From the NCBI RefSeq assembly GCF_910592395.1, contig NC_088317.1:11532001-11596000 (forward strand): DNA of 64,000 nt, in the 5' to 3' direction. The stretch comes from Lineus longissimus. Taxonomy: Eukaryota; Nemertea; Pilidiophora; Heteronemertea; Lineidae. Below, piece after piece: positions 54,661 to 64,000 of this stretch; the stretch's first letter is position 1; each line of letters starts with the position of its first letter. The notes beneath the pieces were generated by a model. The model made no database searches. It saw only the letters and a program-made list of their open reading frames with translations, and was not told the origin of the DNA. Both the position numbers and the translations under genes were made by a program.

Positions 54661-55580
54661 GCTTATTTACAATTTTATGGCCATTCAAAAATGCAATTTA
54701 CTTCAGAAAGGCCGCCCCTCGACTGAAAAAAATTGCATTTTTGGGGACTCATAAAAGAAATTTCTAGGACAATGCAAAATCTAAAATACTCATTTTCAAA
54801 CTTTAGTGTTAGAGAGTCTAATTTTTTTGAGGGCTCTCAGTTATCAAAATACTAGGATATAAGGCTCTGAAAATGCTTCTGGAGTATTTTTTTGCATTTG
54901 CCGCAAATCGCCAAAAATCATAAAAAATGACCGAAATTTGGCATTTTTTTAATTGCCACCAAAAGCTAATTATTTGGGCCACCTGAATGTAAATTGGTGT
55001 CTAAAGGTATTTTGACCTTCTAAATCCAATGCAATCATCACTTTTTCAATATCTAAAAGGGTATAGGATCTACAGCTATTCCAAAAAAGTGATATATCAG
55101 AAAAAGCGAAAATTTACACCTTTTTTAGTTTTCACCAACCCCCTTCTGACATGATAACATGTAACTCGTGATAGGAAAATAAGCCCCTTAACACATTCAG
55201 ACTCTAAAAACATGGCATCTTTAATCAAAGTGCCAGCAAATAACTTTGGAAAAGATCCGTAGTCAACAGCCGAAAAACAGTCCTTCGCCATCTCAAAATC
55301 CCCTACTGGTGAGCCATAGTCAAAAACATGTGTTGGGAACCATTCTAGTGTGAAGTGGAATCAGCTAGTGACCAACATTTTTGAATTAGATAAAGTATCT
55401 TGCAGAAAATAGTTAGTCATTCCCATTGATTTAGCTAAATAGCTTTCCCCCTTCACACTAGCATGGACAGTACACACAAACATGAAACATGACAGAGGGG
55501 TCATCCAAATTTTTTGGGATGACCTAAACATTAATGTACTTCTTCACATATGCAGAAAATGTTTTGGCCAGTGACTTACA
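54661..55580. other. No recognisable gene
   Basis: AT-rich, with A- and T-runs; no family coding seen on either strand. Confidence 0.4.
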
Positions 55581-55840
55581 AAATTACCATGGTGAAAACA
55601 GAATTTACCATGGTAAAAACACGAATTTCACCATGGTAAAATACAATTCTTACCATGGTGAAATGCCTGGTAAATTGGCACTGTAAAACTAGTTTCACCA
55701 TGGAAAATCATTTAACCATGGTGAAATCCATTAACGATTCACCATGGTAAACCATTTACTATGTTTACCATGGAGAACTATTTAGTGGTAAACCTGTTCA
55801 CCATGGTAAAATCAAAATTACCATGATGAAAGTTTCCATG
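55581..55840. repeat. Cluster of palindromic CACCATGGTAAA motifs
   Basis: Nine or so exact CCATGG cores and several near-matches occur in 260 bp, mostly as TTACCATGGTGAAA or TTTCACCATGGTAAA with uneven spacing of about 15-30 bp. There is no coding frame over it. Confidence 0.9.
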
Positions 55841-56239
55841 TGGTCAAAGGCAATCTATATAATACCTTTCCCAAATAGCAGGATTGGGCATTGTCAGATA
55901 GCCAGCTTGCCGTTACCAGTAAATGACACTGAAAACAAAACATTAAGTATAGCAAACAAAATTTATTCACAATCAATCTTGTACATGACCAGTACACACT
56001 AGACTAGTTCACACTAGCCAAGGACCGGCACTGACCGCCATCTTTTTTAGGAATTACTGCATAACCTGCTTGGTCATGGTGCATTGTGCATGTAAATGCA
56101 TTGGGCCCTTCACATAAAACTTTTTTAAAAATTTAAAAAAATTAAATTTAAAATTTAAAATTTAAAATTTGAATACATTGGGTTCCATGTATGTCAAACT
56201 GAGGGATGCTGATCCCAAACAAACTGAATCAATTATCCT
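55841..56239. other. No recognisable gene; AAATTT-rich patch
   Basis: AAATTTAAA words repeat at 56130-56172. Probably 3' flank of the BEN-like gene. Confidence 0.4.
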
Positions 56240-57509
56240 AATAAATGTTCACTGACACTGTCCATCCATCTTTCTGCTTTCCAGATTCTGGCTCATTCTC
56301 CTCCACAGTCGCTTCGTTTCCATCCTCCTTTGTCACTTTCTGATTTCCGTCCTTCAAATTCTCCTTCTCCTTCTGCTTACTTTTCTTCACATCAGCTTCT
56401 CCCTTCCCCTTCTTCCAAGCCTTATATTCGTTTTGAAGCTTAGTTGTGATCGTTTCATTAAAGCTTGTGTCTGTTGCCTCTTCGAAGTTATGAACAATGG
56501 AATTTCAATGCAGTGTTATTATGGTGTGCGGCTTAATCTGTAAAATTAGAATATGTGGAAAATCATTGCAACCAAAATTTAAGTCTTTTATTAAAAGTGA
56601 GAATAATAATTAATATTTATTTGAATTTGTAGCAGCAAGATATGTTTAACAACCTATGTAGTGGATGCATGGATACCAGGAAGTAAACATAAAATCATGT
56701 GCATTTTATGCAAACCAATGCATGATTTTTCGTAACGTCAGCTGACTGACAAGGTGGATGCAAAAGACAGGCTGTTTCCGCAGTAAAACTAATTTACATA
56801 ATGAATTGGAAAGCTGCAAAATTTGAACTTACTTCTCAGAATTGTAAGAACGATTGGACTCATCGCAGGCTTTGAACTGTTCTCCCCCGTAAGGCTCATG
56901 TTAGCCATCGTTGATCGTGGGAAAATGGCGGCGAGAAGATTACTAAGGTATTTCCGCCACTTCTGGCCACTGGCTTTGCGGATGTTCTCTCTCATTTTAT
57001 CATTGATGAGATCTGATAAGGACTGGGCATCTGAGAATTCCTGCAAGAAACAAAGAACAACAATTACCATTCATGCATACGTCATTGTAATAGTATAAGT
57101 TTATGCTAGTAAATCATCAAACATTTATCAGATATAAGCATGCATGACATCAACACAGTCAAGTACTTCACCAAATTGCATTATTGTATTACGCCATGGC
57201 TTTAAGGGGGCCCTAACGGCCAGCTTGCTTGAGTACAGCAACAGGTGGCAGCACAAATTGTTAACAGTTTACTTTTATCATGTTTAGCTCTGTCCTGTAT
57301 AGCACCTATTTCAATGTATTTGTTATGCACAAAATCATGCCAGCTCATGAAATGTACAAGGTGCCAATAGGCTCCCTTAAAAAAACACAGCCTTAATAGG
57401 CAGGCCTACATACCACAACTTTCTTTGCTGCAACGTCATTGCTGGGGTTCTGTTCACGTGGACCAGCTTTTGAGTAGGACTTCTGTGGTGTCGTACCAGT
57501 AGCAATCAT
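56240..57509 (-). CDS. BEN-like domain gene, three exons
   Basis: Exon 1 is about 57509-57412 (start ATG, MIATGTTPQKSYSK), with donor GTTGTG then GTATGT. Exon 2 is 57041 to about 56834, after TTTCTTGCAG and before GTAAGT. It has EFSDAQSLSDLINDK and WRKYLSNLLAAIFPRSTMAN with MSLTGE, the helix pattern of BEN domains (R-x-L-L-x-x-x-F and the N-x-S/V-x-G turn). Exon 3 starts about 56478 and runs to a TAG near 56240; it is Lys/Glu-rich (KGKGEADVKKSKQKEKENLK). Exon phases agree (0, then 1). BEN proteins bind DNA or chromatin in the nucleus. The exon 3 acceptor (CGAAG) is weak, and the start Met is the first available. Divergent from the gene at 58422. Confidence 0.6.
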
Positions 57510-57699
57510 CAATGAAAGAAGCAAGTCTTGTAAATAATAACAATTAATTACTCATCATCCCGTCTCCAGACTCCGGAGAGTCAAGTTACATCATTCATAA
57601 CAAGGTGACAGCATCTGCTGTAGCAGACGACAGTAATACTTCAAGACACGACATATTCCCCCTTCTGTTAATAAGAAGTGCTGTACTGTCTGAATATTG

Positions 57700-57960
57700 C
57701 AAATTCACAGCGCCTCAGGACCAGCTCAAAACGCGGAATACGCGTGGTTTCCAAGTTCACCACTTTGCGACGTCAGCGCCATTTACGACCACGCTCCACA
57801 CAGCGTCAGATCCACTCTTCGCGCCGTCGCGCAGGCGCAGTTAACGATAGCGGCATGACGGCGTCACGTCACTCTCCACTCGCAGTGCTTATTCTATTAC
57901 GCATTCACGGACCGCGCCACTGGAGAGTTCCCCGCGAGGCAACGTCACGGGAAAGATACA
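57700..57960. promoter_or_regulatory. CpG-rich interval between divergent genes
   Basis: This part is clearly richer in CpG than its neighbours. It has GACGTCAGCG, TCGCGCAGGCGCAG (NRF1-like) and GGCGTCACGTCAC (CRE-like). It lies about 200-450 bp upstream of the BEN-like gene and 460-720 bp upstream of the other gene, so a shared promoter is plausible. Confidence 0.45.
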
Positions 57961-58394
57961 ATGTAATACAATGCATTGCGGGTTCCTGTGCTTTTAGATA
58001 CTTGACATACTTTTAGACTTGATACATTTTTGAGTGGTGCACAATGCAAATGTATTATAAAGTTTGCGAAAATCTTTATTAGTGTAATAAAAAAGTGTAT
58101 TAAGAATATATCAGAAATAAATTAGCCGAATTTCCCAATGTTGAGGTTTTATAACGGCGTCCTTACCGGGGAGTATATTTCAACAGATGGGGGGGGGGGG
58201 ATGGGTGGCCGATATGCCTATCAAAACTGCTCTGATAGAGGGAAACGCTTAACTCATGTATATATAAGAGTACCTATGTGTATCTTTAGGTGTGTGGACT
58301 GGTTCTGAAGATAGATGACAAACAAACATTGACCGCCATTCGGGTTTAGGCTCCATCACACCCCCACCCCTTTGCTAGACCCCGATAGTGATTT

Positions 58395-58409
58395 GGCGGG
58401 AATTTTGAA
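58395..58409 (+). promoter_or_regulatory. CDE/CHR-like cell-cycle element (GGCGG, 4 nt, TTTGAA)
   Basis: GGCGG at 58395-58399 and TTTGAA at 58404-58409 are four bases apart, the spacing known for CDE/CHR tandem sites bound by DREAM and MuvB complexes. TTTGGCGGGAA also fits an E2F site. It lies 12 bp before the start codon at 58422. Confidence 0.55.
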
Positions 58410-58421
58410 TTGTTCACAAAA

Positions 58422-60175
58422 ATGGAGAACTTAGACAGCCATATTAAGGGGGCTCTCTCCAACTTTCGGAGGGGTTTCCGTGCCGAATTGCTGACAGCCG
58501 AGGAAAGGGAGATTTTCAGGGCATTCTGCCACGAACTTGATGGTGTTGCAGGGTGCCTGGCTCAAAAGTACAGCCCTGACGTGTATGGCCGGGCGGAGGC
58601 GAGGAAGCACCAACTGGTGCAGGTAATGAACTGACAGTTGTATTTCTAATTTCCAATTTATACAGATACGTCAAAAGCATAGTAGGCCTACGTCAATTAG
58701 GTTATTTGTGTCATTCCCGAGCCTAGAAAGGAAATATTGATCCCAAGCCGACAATTTCCGAAGCCTTCCGAATGGTAATTTGCAAGAGGTGGCGAACATT
58801 GACGTCAGCTTCTACATTGTGTTTATGAAAGAGCAAAGTCTAATCAATCAAAAATTGAAAATAACATGTTGTCATAAGCCACTTACGCATTGTTTTCTAA
58901 TCAGCTATATAAACAGTTACTAACTTTGATTAGCCGTGTCCTGGCATGGTACCAAATTGCGATAATGACATCACCACCTATACCGCCTGAAATTTGATTG
59001 ATTGACATAATTGACGTGGCGGGAAGCGGGAAGCGGGAAGCAGCCCGCCAGAGTGCGCAAAAATTGGTTTGATATAACTGCGGGTTTAGTACTCACAGGG
59101 GGCCTAACGTCCAGGGGGTCGAGGTGCGAACGAAATAACTGAGACTGTACCCTAGACCTTTAGGTGGCGCAGGCCCTCTGCGCGGCCTACTTGGATTAGA
59201 AAGAAATGTTACTATAGAAAGTTATTGCCCAAATTGTTAACCCTCTCCCTCTGTGAAGAAATTGGCGGCCTATGTTTTTTTCTTTCCATATTTTCCATAT
59301 GTTTTTGTCATTCCAGAGTTATCCTATGGTTGTGGAAGAGATCAGGCTCATTCACAAGCAGATCCTCTGCATGATGAGGTCCAATGGTCCACGGAAGAGT
59401 CTGCGAATTGCTCGGTAGGTTCATGAGCTTCATGAGTTCTTTATTCTCAACGGAAATAGAGAAAAACTGGTTTTTTGTGGGGGGGGGCAGGCAACAGGAA
59501 AAATGGTGTCTTTTGTCCGCCCCGAATCAATATGGTAGCTGTTTCCCTGGACACCACCACTTAGAATGATAGCTGTATGTATTGCAATTCTTGTTTCATT
59601 ACAGAGATGTACCAAATTGCGTCTTCGACCAGATCCGGGGCCTGATGACGACAAACTCATTCCGGACCACAGTTAGAGAGACAAGAACCACCTCGACACT
59701 TGCCATCACCAGCGCAGAGAAGGTGGTGATCCTTTTTAACTTCTGGGGCAGGGAAGAGGGTTTAGAAAGGAATGGCCTGCTGAGGAAGACGGACCAACAG
59801 GTAAATTGCATCCCAGGCTCCTCCTGACTAAAATTTATCCCGATGTGTGAATAAAGGTGACAAGGGTTGGAATGCACGAATAACTCCCTACATTCCCATG
59901 ATGGCCAATTGGTGTAGTAAAGATCCTGCTAGCAGGCTTTAATTGATAGAGTATGAACTTAAATGTAATGTGAGACACTCTAATGTCATGATGCAAGTGC
60001 ATTTGACTTTAATCTCATGATACTGATTGATTGTTCCTTTTCATTTCAGGGAAATAAGATGAGCATCCTCGTGAATGAGAGCCACCCCTTCACCCTGAAG
60101 TACCATAGCAACACCAAGAGACTCTCCCTCACATCTGGATATGAGGTGTTGAATAAATATGGTATTGCCCAGTAA
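58422..60175 (+). CDS. Four-exon gene, unknown 206-aa protein
   Basis: Exons: 58422-58622 (67 codons), 59317-59414, 59605-59800 and 60050-60175, with GT-AG at every join (CAG then GTAATG; TTCCAG; CG then GTAGGT; TTACAG; CAG then GTAAAT; TTTCAG). Phases 0, 2, 0 agree, giving 621 bp with TAA at 60173-60175. The protein starts MENLDSHIKGALSNFRRGF. It is helical and charged in the first two exons; the last two have beta-like stretches (LAITSAEKVVILFNFW; ILVNESHPF; SLTSGYEVL). No signal peptide or membrane span. I do not recognise the family. No stop or shift, clean splicing and small size argue for a real host gene. The motif upstream suggests cell-cycle control. Confidence 0.75.
59018..59040 (+). 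promoter_or_regulatory. GCGGGAA x3 in intron 1 (E2F-like)
   Basis: Three head-to-tail GCGGGAA units after GTG. Each fits the E2F core GCGGGAA. It may be an intronic control site, or chance microsatellite growth. Confidence 0.4.
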
Positions 60176-60294
60176 AAACGTTTTTGTTGCTATTTCCTTT
60201 CTTTGAATGAATGGATCTCCAGCAAGTGTCTTGTTCCTCCAATTTCCTGGATGCTACCAGAAAAGCAAGGATTGACTTAATTAACAAACTGGGT

Positions 60295-60650
60295 ATCAGA
60301 CATCCTCCCCCTCCCCCCTCCTGGACATTCCCCCTGGACATCTGCCCCCCCCTCCCGGACATTAGTTGACCCCCTGGGACATCTCCCCCCTTGAAGGACT
60401 TCAGATAAACCAATATCAGTCAGTTTTCATCAGGGGAGCAAATGTCCGAGAATCAACAAACTGCGGAAGAATCAGATTCAAGATAAGAATCTGCTACTGT
60501 ATCTGGAGTAGGCGGGGAAATGCATCTCCCCTAGTTCATTTGCCCCCCCCCCTCCGCCCTGAAGGATCTATGTAAGACACAGTGATATCCTTTGGGGTGT
60601 CAGGGGGCAAACATCCAGTGGGCAGATGTTCAGGGGGCAAATGTCCTAGA
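60295..60650. repeat. C-rich and G-rich inverted words (GGACATCTGCCCCC)
   Basis: CCCCTGGACATCTGCCCCCCC-like words at 60320-60390 are answered in reverse complement by CAGGGGGCAAATGTCC-like words at 60600-60650. The arms could fold, but similarity is loose. Confidence 0.6.
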
Positions 60651-61429
60651 AATGCAAATTATAGGAGGCATTTCCAAAGTTCCAGCAATTCTGACATGGA
60701 TGCAGGGTGATCATATGGATTGTGCTGATGTCATCTGGAAAGAAATGTCCCTTGAACATGGCAGTCTTGACATCTGTGAAGTTGAAACCTCTCCTGGTGT
60801 TCATTGCCACATCTCACTAGTGTCAGGCATGTACATGTACAAGAAAGACTATTCAAAACAACACCAAATTTTACGGTTAACACTGATTATAATTGAAAAA
60901 GTATAAATTCAATCACTCAATAACCAGATGAATTATTTATCATTGACATTCATTAATAATTTGTATGAATGACATTAAGAAGTCGTGGACAACAAAATTG
61001 AGCATTCAAAACTTGACATTTGGACACGTTTTTCAATCAACCAATTTACAACTGAACTCCTTTCCTTTTGATAATCTATGTAAATCTGGCAACTATGAAT
61101 CCTTGTACAACAATACAACAAATATCATTTTCATGCATTATACACCAGTGGCTATTGACCAAGGCAGTGCCATTAAAACCTGATGCAGGGCTAGCAACGC
61201 ACATTCTATAGAAATTTGGCCATTACAGGATATTCCAGTCCATCTTTAACTGCTCACAGCTTTTTGCCATTACATGTAGTTACACTGATGTAAAACCGTC
61301 AGAGTTACAATGCATCGTGACGTGACGACAGCCAACACTATGTAAACGTTGTTCCCAATCAAGTGCATGAATCTTTAGGAGGTACAATTGTACCAAGTTT
61401 TAAGTCAAAAGCTTCATTATTTGCAAAAT
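60651..61429. other. No recognisable gene
   Basis: Short open frames without family resemblance. Lies between the 3' end of the four-exon gene and the transposon-linked pseudogene. Confidence 0.4.
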
Positions 61430-61590
61430 GTGCCAATTTACACTATTTGACTTCTGCGACCTTGAAAAATAGGTCAAATCAAAAACCCGTATGATATGTT
61501 ATGTGGCTTTATTAGACGTACCTATGATTAAAATTTGGCACTGATCCATGCATTAAGGAGATATAGGACTTTTTGTGTTTACGGTTAACA
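61430..61590 (-). repeat. Inverted copy of the ~300-bp repeat unit
   Basis: The minus strand shows AATTTTAATCATAGGTACGT and GATTTGACCTATTTTTCAAGG with GTCGCAGAAGTCAAAT, the order seen in units at 41030-41150. Confidence 0.65.
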
Positions 61591-61607
61591 GGAATGCAAA
61601 GGCCTTT

Positions 61608-63026
61608 CTACCAGACAACATCACGCTGTGCCTTCCTCATTTCTGGTGAGATTCGTCTTTTCTCACAGGTTTCTTCAATCAGCTTCATTGTGGGATGATT
61701 GCAGAATAGACATGCACCCTCAGTGGCTAAACCACACTTACACATGTCAGCTTTCACATTTGGATTGATGTGATATCTATCTCTGGACCTACTCTTCACC
61801 AAATCTTTCACAACAACATCCATATCATGCTCTTTGAGCCAATACAGATCAAGATATTCATGCCGGAATATCATACCCCACTTGTTCTGGGGGGTACTGA
61901 ATCTCGCATACTCCTTCAATTGTTTGTTCTTGGCCTCCCGTCCTTGCATACTATTGATACCTAGACCAACTCCTAAGCGGTGATAAAGAACCTCCGCATG
62001 AAATGGAACAACATATCCAAGATGCCAAGTTGTCAAGTTTGCTCCAGTCATCAAAAGAACGTGACATGCATGGTACTGTCGACAAACAGTCTGCAATCGT
62101 TGCAGTTCAAACTGACTGAATTTGATCTTTGAAGCAAGACCAATAGCTTCGCGCACAACCGTGCAGGCAAAGTGAAATACCAGGAGTCTGAATTGTCTAT
62201 CAGGAGTCCCATTTTGTCCCACAGCCTTGATCAAGTAGGGGTAACCCTGGCAAAATTTGAAGGAGTCTTCTCCTGTAAACCTTACACCAAGAAGCCTTGT
62301 GCCACAGGAACCTTTTGACAGAGCGGCACAATTCTCTGTAAACCACCTTCTGACCTGTATGAAAATACGACCAGCGTGAACTTCATCCCGAAGACAAACC
62401 AGGTATCTGCCAAAGGGAGATTCTATGAAAGCATTATTCTTAAAATCAATGCCACCCCTGATGACCTTATCATCAGTTAGTGTTAGGGCTTCAGTCAAAA
62501 TAGCCTGGTGAAGCTGAGCACAGATGTTATTTTTCAGATGAAGAGAATCGATATAACAGTGCTCCGAGTAAATGCCAAGTGTAGGTACGTGTTCTTGCCT
62601 AGAATGCAAGGATGCAATGTATTTAGTCACTACATCACGCCTGCTGGCCTCCTGTTTTTTCAAGGCCACTTTTTTTACTACGGCTAGTCGATCAAGATAC
62701 GACCAAGGTTTCCAGGTGGATTCACTGCCACCTAAACTTCTGTCAAGCTTTGACAGGTCATCTTTTCGCACATTGCCATAACTGGATGGATAGGTAGCTG
62801 CATTGCTGAGCTCGCCACAAGCAGTGGCTATCCACTTGCAGTCACCCGGAACAAGTTCAAGAGTAAACCTGACCACAGTGGATCCAATCATGAACTCTTT
62901 CTTCTCAATGGACTCCATGTTTGAAGCTATTTCGGCAACATAGTTGAGAATAGAAGCATGGTCCTCAGGTACATCAGCCCCGAACAACAAAAACTGGTAC
63001 ATGCAGCTATTAACCTTCTCAGGCAA
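61608..63026 (-). pseudogene. C-terminal part of a transposon-linked family (GINSMQGREAK)
   Basis: 472 residues. Early part: LLFGADVPED, WIATACGELSNAATYPSSYG. Middle: helical region with IDSLHLKNNICAQLHQ. C-terminal hallmark: TWHLGYVVPFHAEVLYHRLG, GLGINSMQGREAKNKQLKEY, WGMIFRHEYLDLYWL, then Cys-rich MCKCGLATEGACLFC. I know this combination from many marine invertebrate proteins without a name. The N-S-M-Q-G-R-E-x-K block looks like the Glu-bearing motif of an RNase H-fold transposase, an inference. The frame joins the upstream segment with a shift near 63060, so the copy is probably dead or has a sequence error. No TIRs could be found in the window. Confidence 0.65.
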
Positions 63027-63755
63027 ATTCAGAAGACAATAGAACAGGCGTGTGCGTTTTCAACTTCGAGGCAGGAGCACCATCTGCCCCAACAGATATC
63101 GAAAAATGGCCTCTTTCCTTCTTCAGCCAATTCAAAGATTGCCCATTGACCTGTAACTTCTCATCTATCTCTAAATAGACTGATGCTATCTTCAGGAGGG
63201 TGTCTTCGAGATTCCGGTAGCAGCCGGAAACACCTGCAACTTCATGAACCTGAAGCTCTTTACAAATACTTTTCAACTGATGAACAAGTTCCTGATATGC
63301 CATCAGCTCATCACCACTACATTCGAAACTGAGATCTGCCTGCCGCAATGAAGTGTATTTTCGACTGGATATTGAACCATTACGATACATGTATTTGACA
63401 CACCGGACCACATTTGCTTCCGTTACCCGTTCCTTATGCTTTGTTACTCTGCCTTGGGTCTCGATAAATTTGAATAGTACTTTTGAATGGCTCCCTTCCC
63501 TGCTTTTTTAACCAACGTCAGCCACAATCCATCCTGCACACTTTTGGAATCAGCTCCATGAATTGGTTCCAATGCCTTGCATGTTTCGTCAACTTGTTTA
63601 GTCATGGTTGTGTTGCTCAGGTAGCATCTCGCAGAGTAGTTTGGCAGAACACGGGTCGGGTTCGTCACACACCGTAGTTTCGATTTTATCTCTACCTGAA
63701 CATATTGGTCTAGTTTATCAGGGGATACAAATTCAAGTAGTGTAAAAAGTGACAA
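63019..63755 (-). pseudogene. N-terminal part of the same gene, two frames
   Basis: 63755-63444 (LFTLLEFVSPDKLDQYVQVE, GLWLTLVKKAG) and 63411-63019 (open upstream of the annotated start; VVRCVKYMYRNG, KKERGHFSISVGADGAP). GADGAP is the family motif that precedes the part in the entry at 61608. Frames change near 63450 and 63060. The gene continues to the right of 63755 only if an intron precedes it; none is clear before the microsatellite. Confidence 0.6.
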
Positions 63756-63885
63756 TCCTAGCTCACCAGGATTTAACCTGATTTTATTCAGTCAAGTCCT
63801 AGTCAAACGATTATTCAACTTTTACAAATTTTAAAGCTAAAAACTCCTAGAAACTTCTCTACATAATTTCTAGTCAAAACGATTA

Positions 63886-64000
63886 TTCAACTTTTTCAAC
63901 TTTTACAACTTTTTCAACTTTTTCAACTTTTTCAACTTTTTCAACTTTTTCAACTTTTTCAACTTTTTCAACTTTTTCAACTTTTTCAACTTTTTCAACT
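63886..64000. repeat. Microsatellite, 9-bp unit AACTTTTTC, runs off the window
   Basis: About twelve copies to the last base. Just upstream, AAACGATTATTCAACTTTT occurs twice (63804 and 63878), suggesting the array grew from a small duplication. Confidence 0.9.

Noticed and set aside
59384-59569. Plus-strand frame overlapping exon 2 of the four-exon gene
   Set aside because: It runs through the intron and in the wrong frame; the spliced model explains the region better.

Overview
This window looks like a repeat-dense stretch of an invertebrate animal genome. Genes have GT-AG introns, Ty3/Gypsy and BEL/Pao retrotransposons abound, and several large transposon-linked families that I associate with marine invertebrates (echinoderms, lancelets, cnidarians, molluscs) are present. 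The short word AGGCCTA recurs often, which I associate loosely with sea urchin-type genomes. An echinoderm or other marine invertebrate deuterostome is my best guess, at low confidence. There is no prokaryotic or organellar signal.

Layout: 1-2.35 kb holds no recognisable gene. 2.36-4.85 kb is a decayed minus-strand Gypsy fragment (RT tail, RNase H, integrase). 5.4-10.2 kb is a minus-strand, intron-containing copy of a large unnamed family with a SAP-like segment and an RNase H-like C-terminal motif, broken by one in-frame stop and one frameshift.

The main feature is a four-level nest at 11.6-31.6 kb. Gypsy element A (minus) has its gag cut by a 5-bp-duplicating BEL/Pao insertion B (13420-30775). 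The pol gene of B is cut by a DNA transposon-like element D (16221-26096, short terminal inverted repeats, CTTAAG at both edges). An exon of the gene carried by D is cut by a second Gypsy-like element C (18872-24404) with matching 216-bp LTRs and one uninterrupted 1630-codon gag-pol frame. Reading frames on both sides of each insertion fit together across it, so the order of events (A, then B, then D, then C) can be read from the sequence.

Region 32-37 kb carries a piece of a Mutator-like transposase protein and the gag and 5' end of a further Gypsy element F. Region 37.5-46 kb is mostly non-coding: GTC-rich, hairpin-headed diverged repeats with AGGTCA direct repeats, a 223-bp foldback element, several minisatellites, and fragments of an endonuclease-like protein and an unknown exon. 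Region 46.1-54.7 kb is bounded by about 355-bp inverted repeats and holds a broken copy of another transposon-linked family and a BEL/Pao element E truncated inside integrase.

The best host genes lie at 56.2-60.2 kb: a minus-strand gene with a BEN-like domain, and, divergent from it across a CpG-rich interval, a complete four-exon gene for an unknown 206-residue protein with a CDE/CHR-like cell-cycle motif just upstream of its start codon. The window ends with another decayed transposon-linked gene on the minus strand and a 9-bp microsatellite that runs off the edge.
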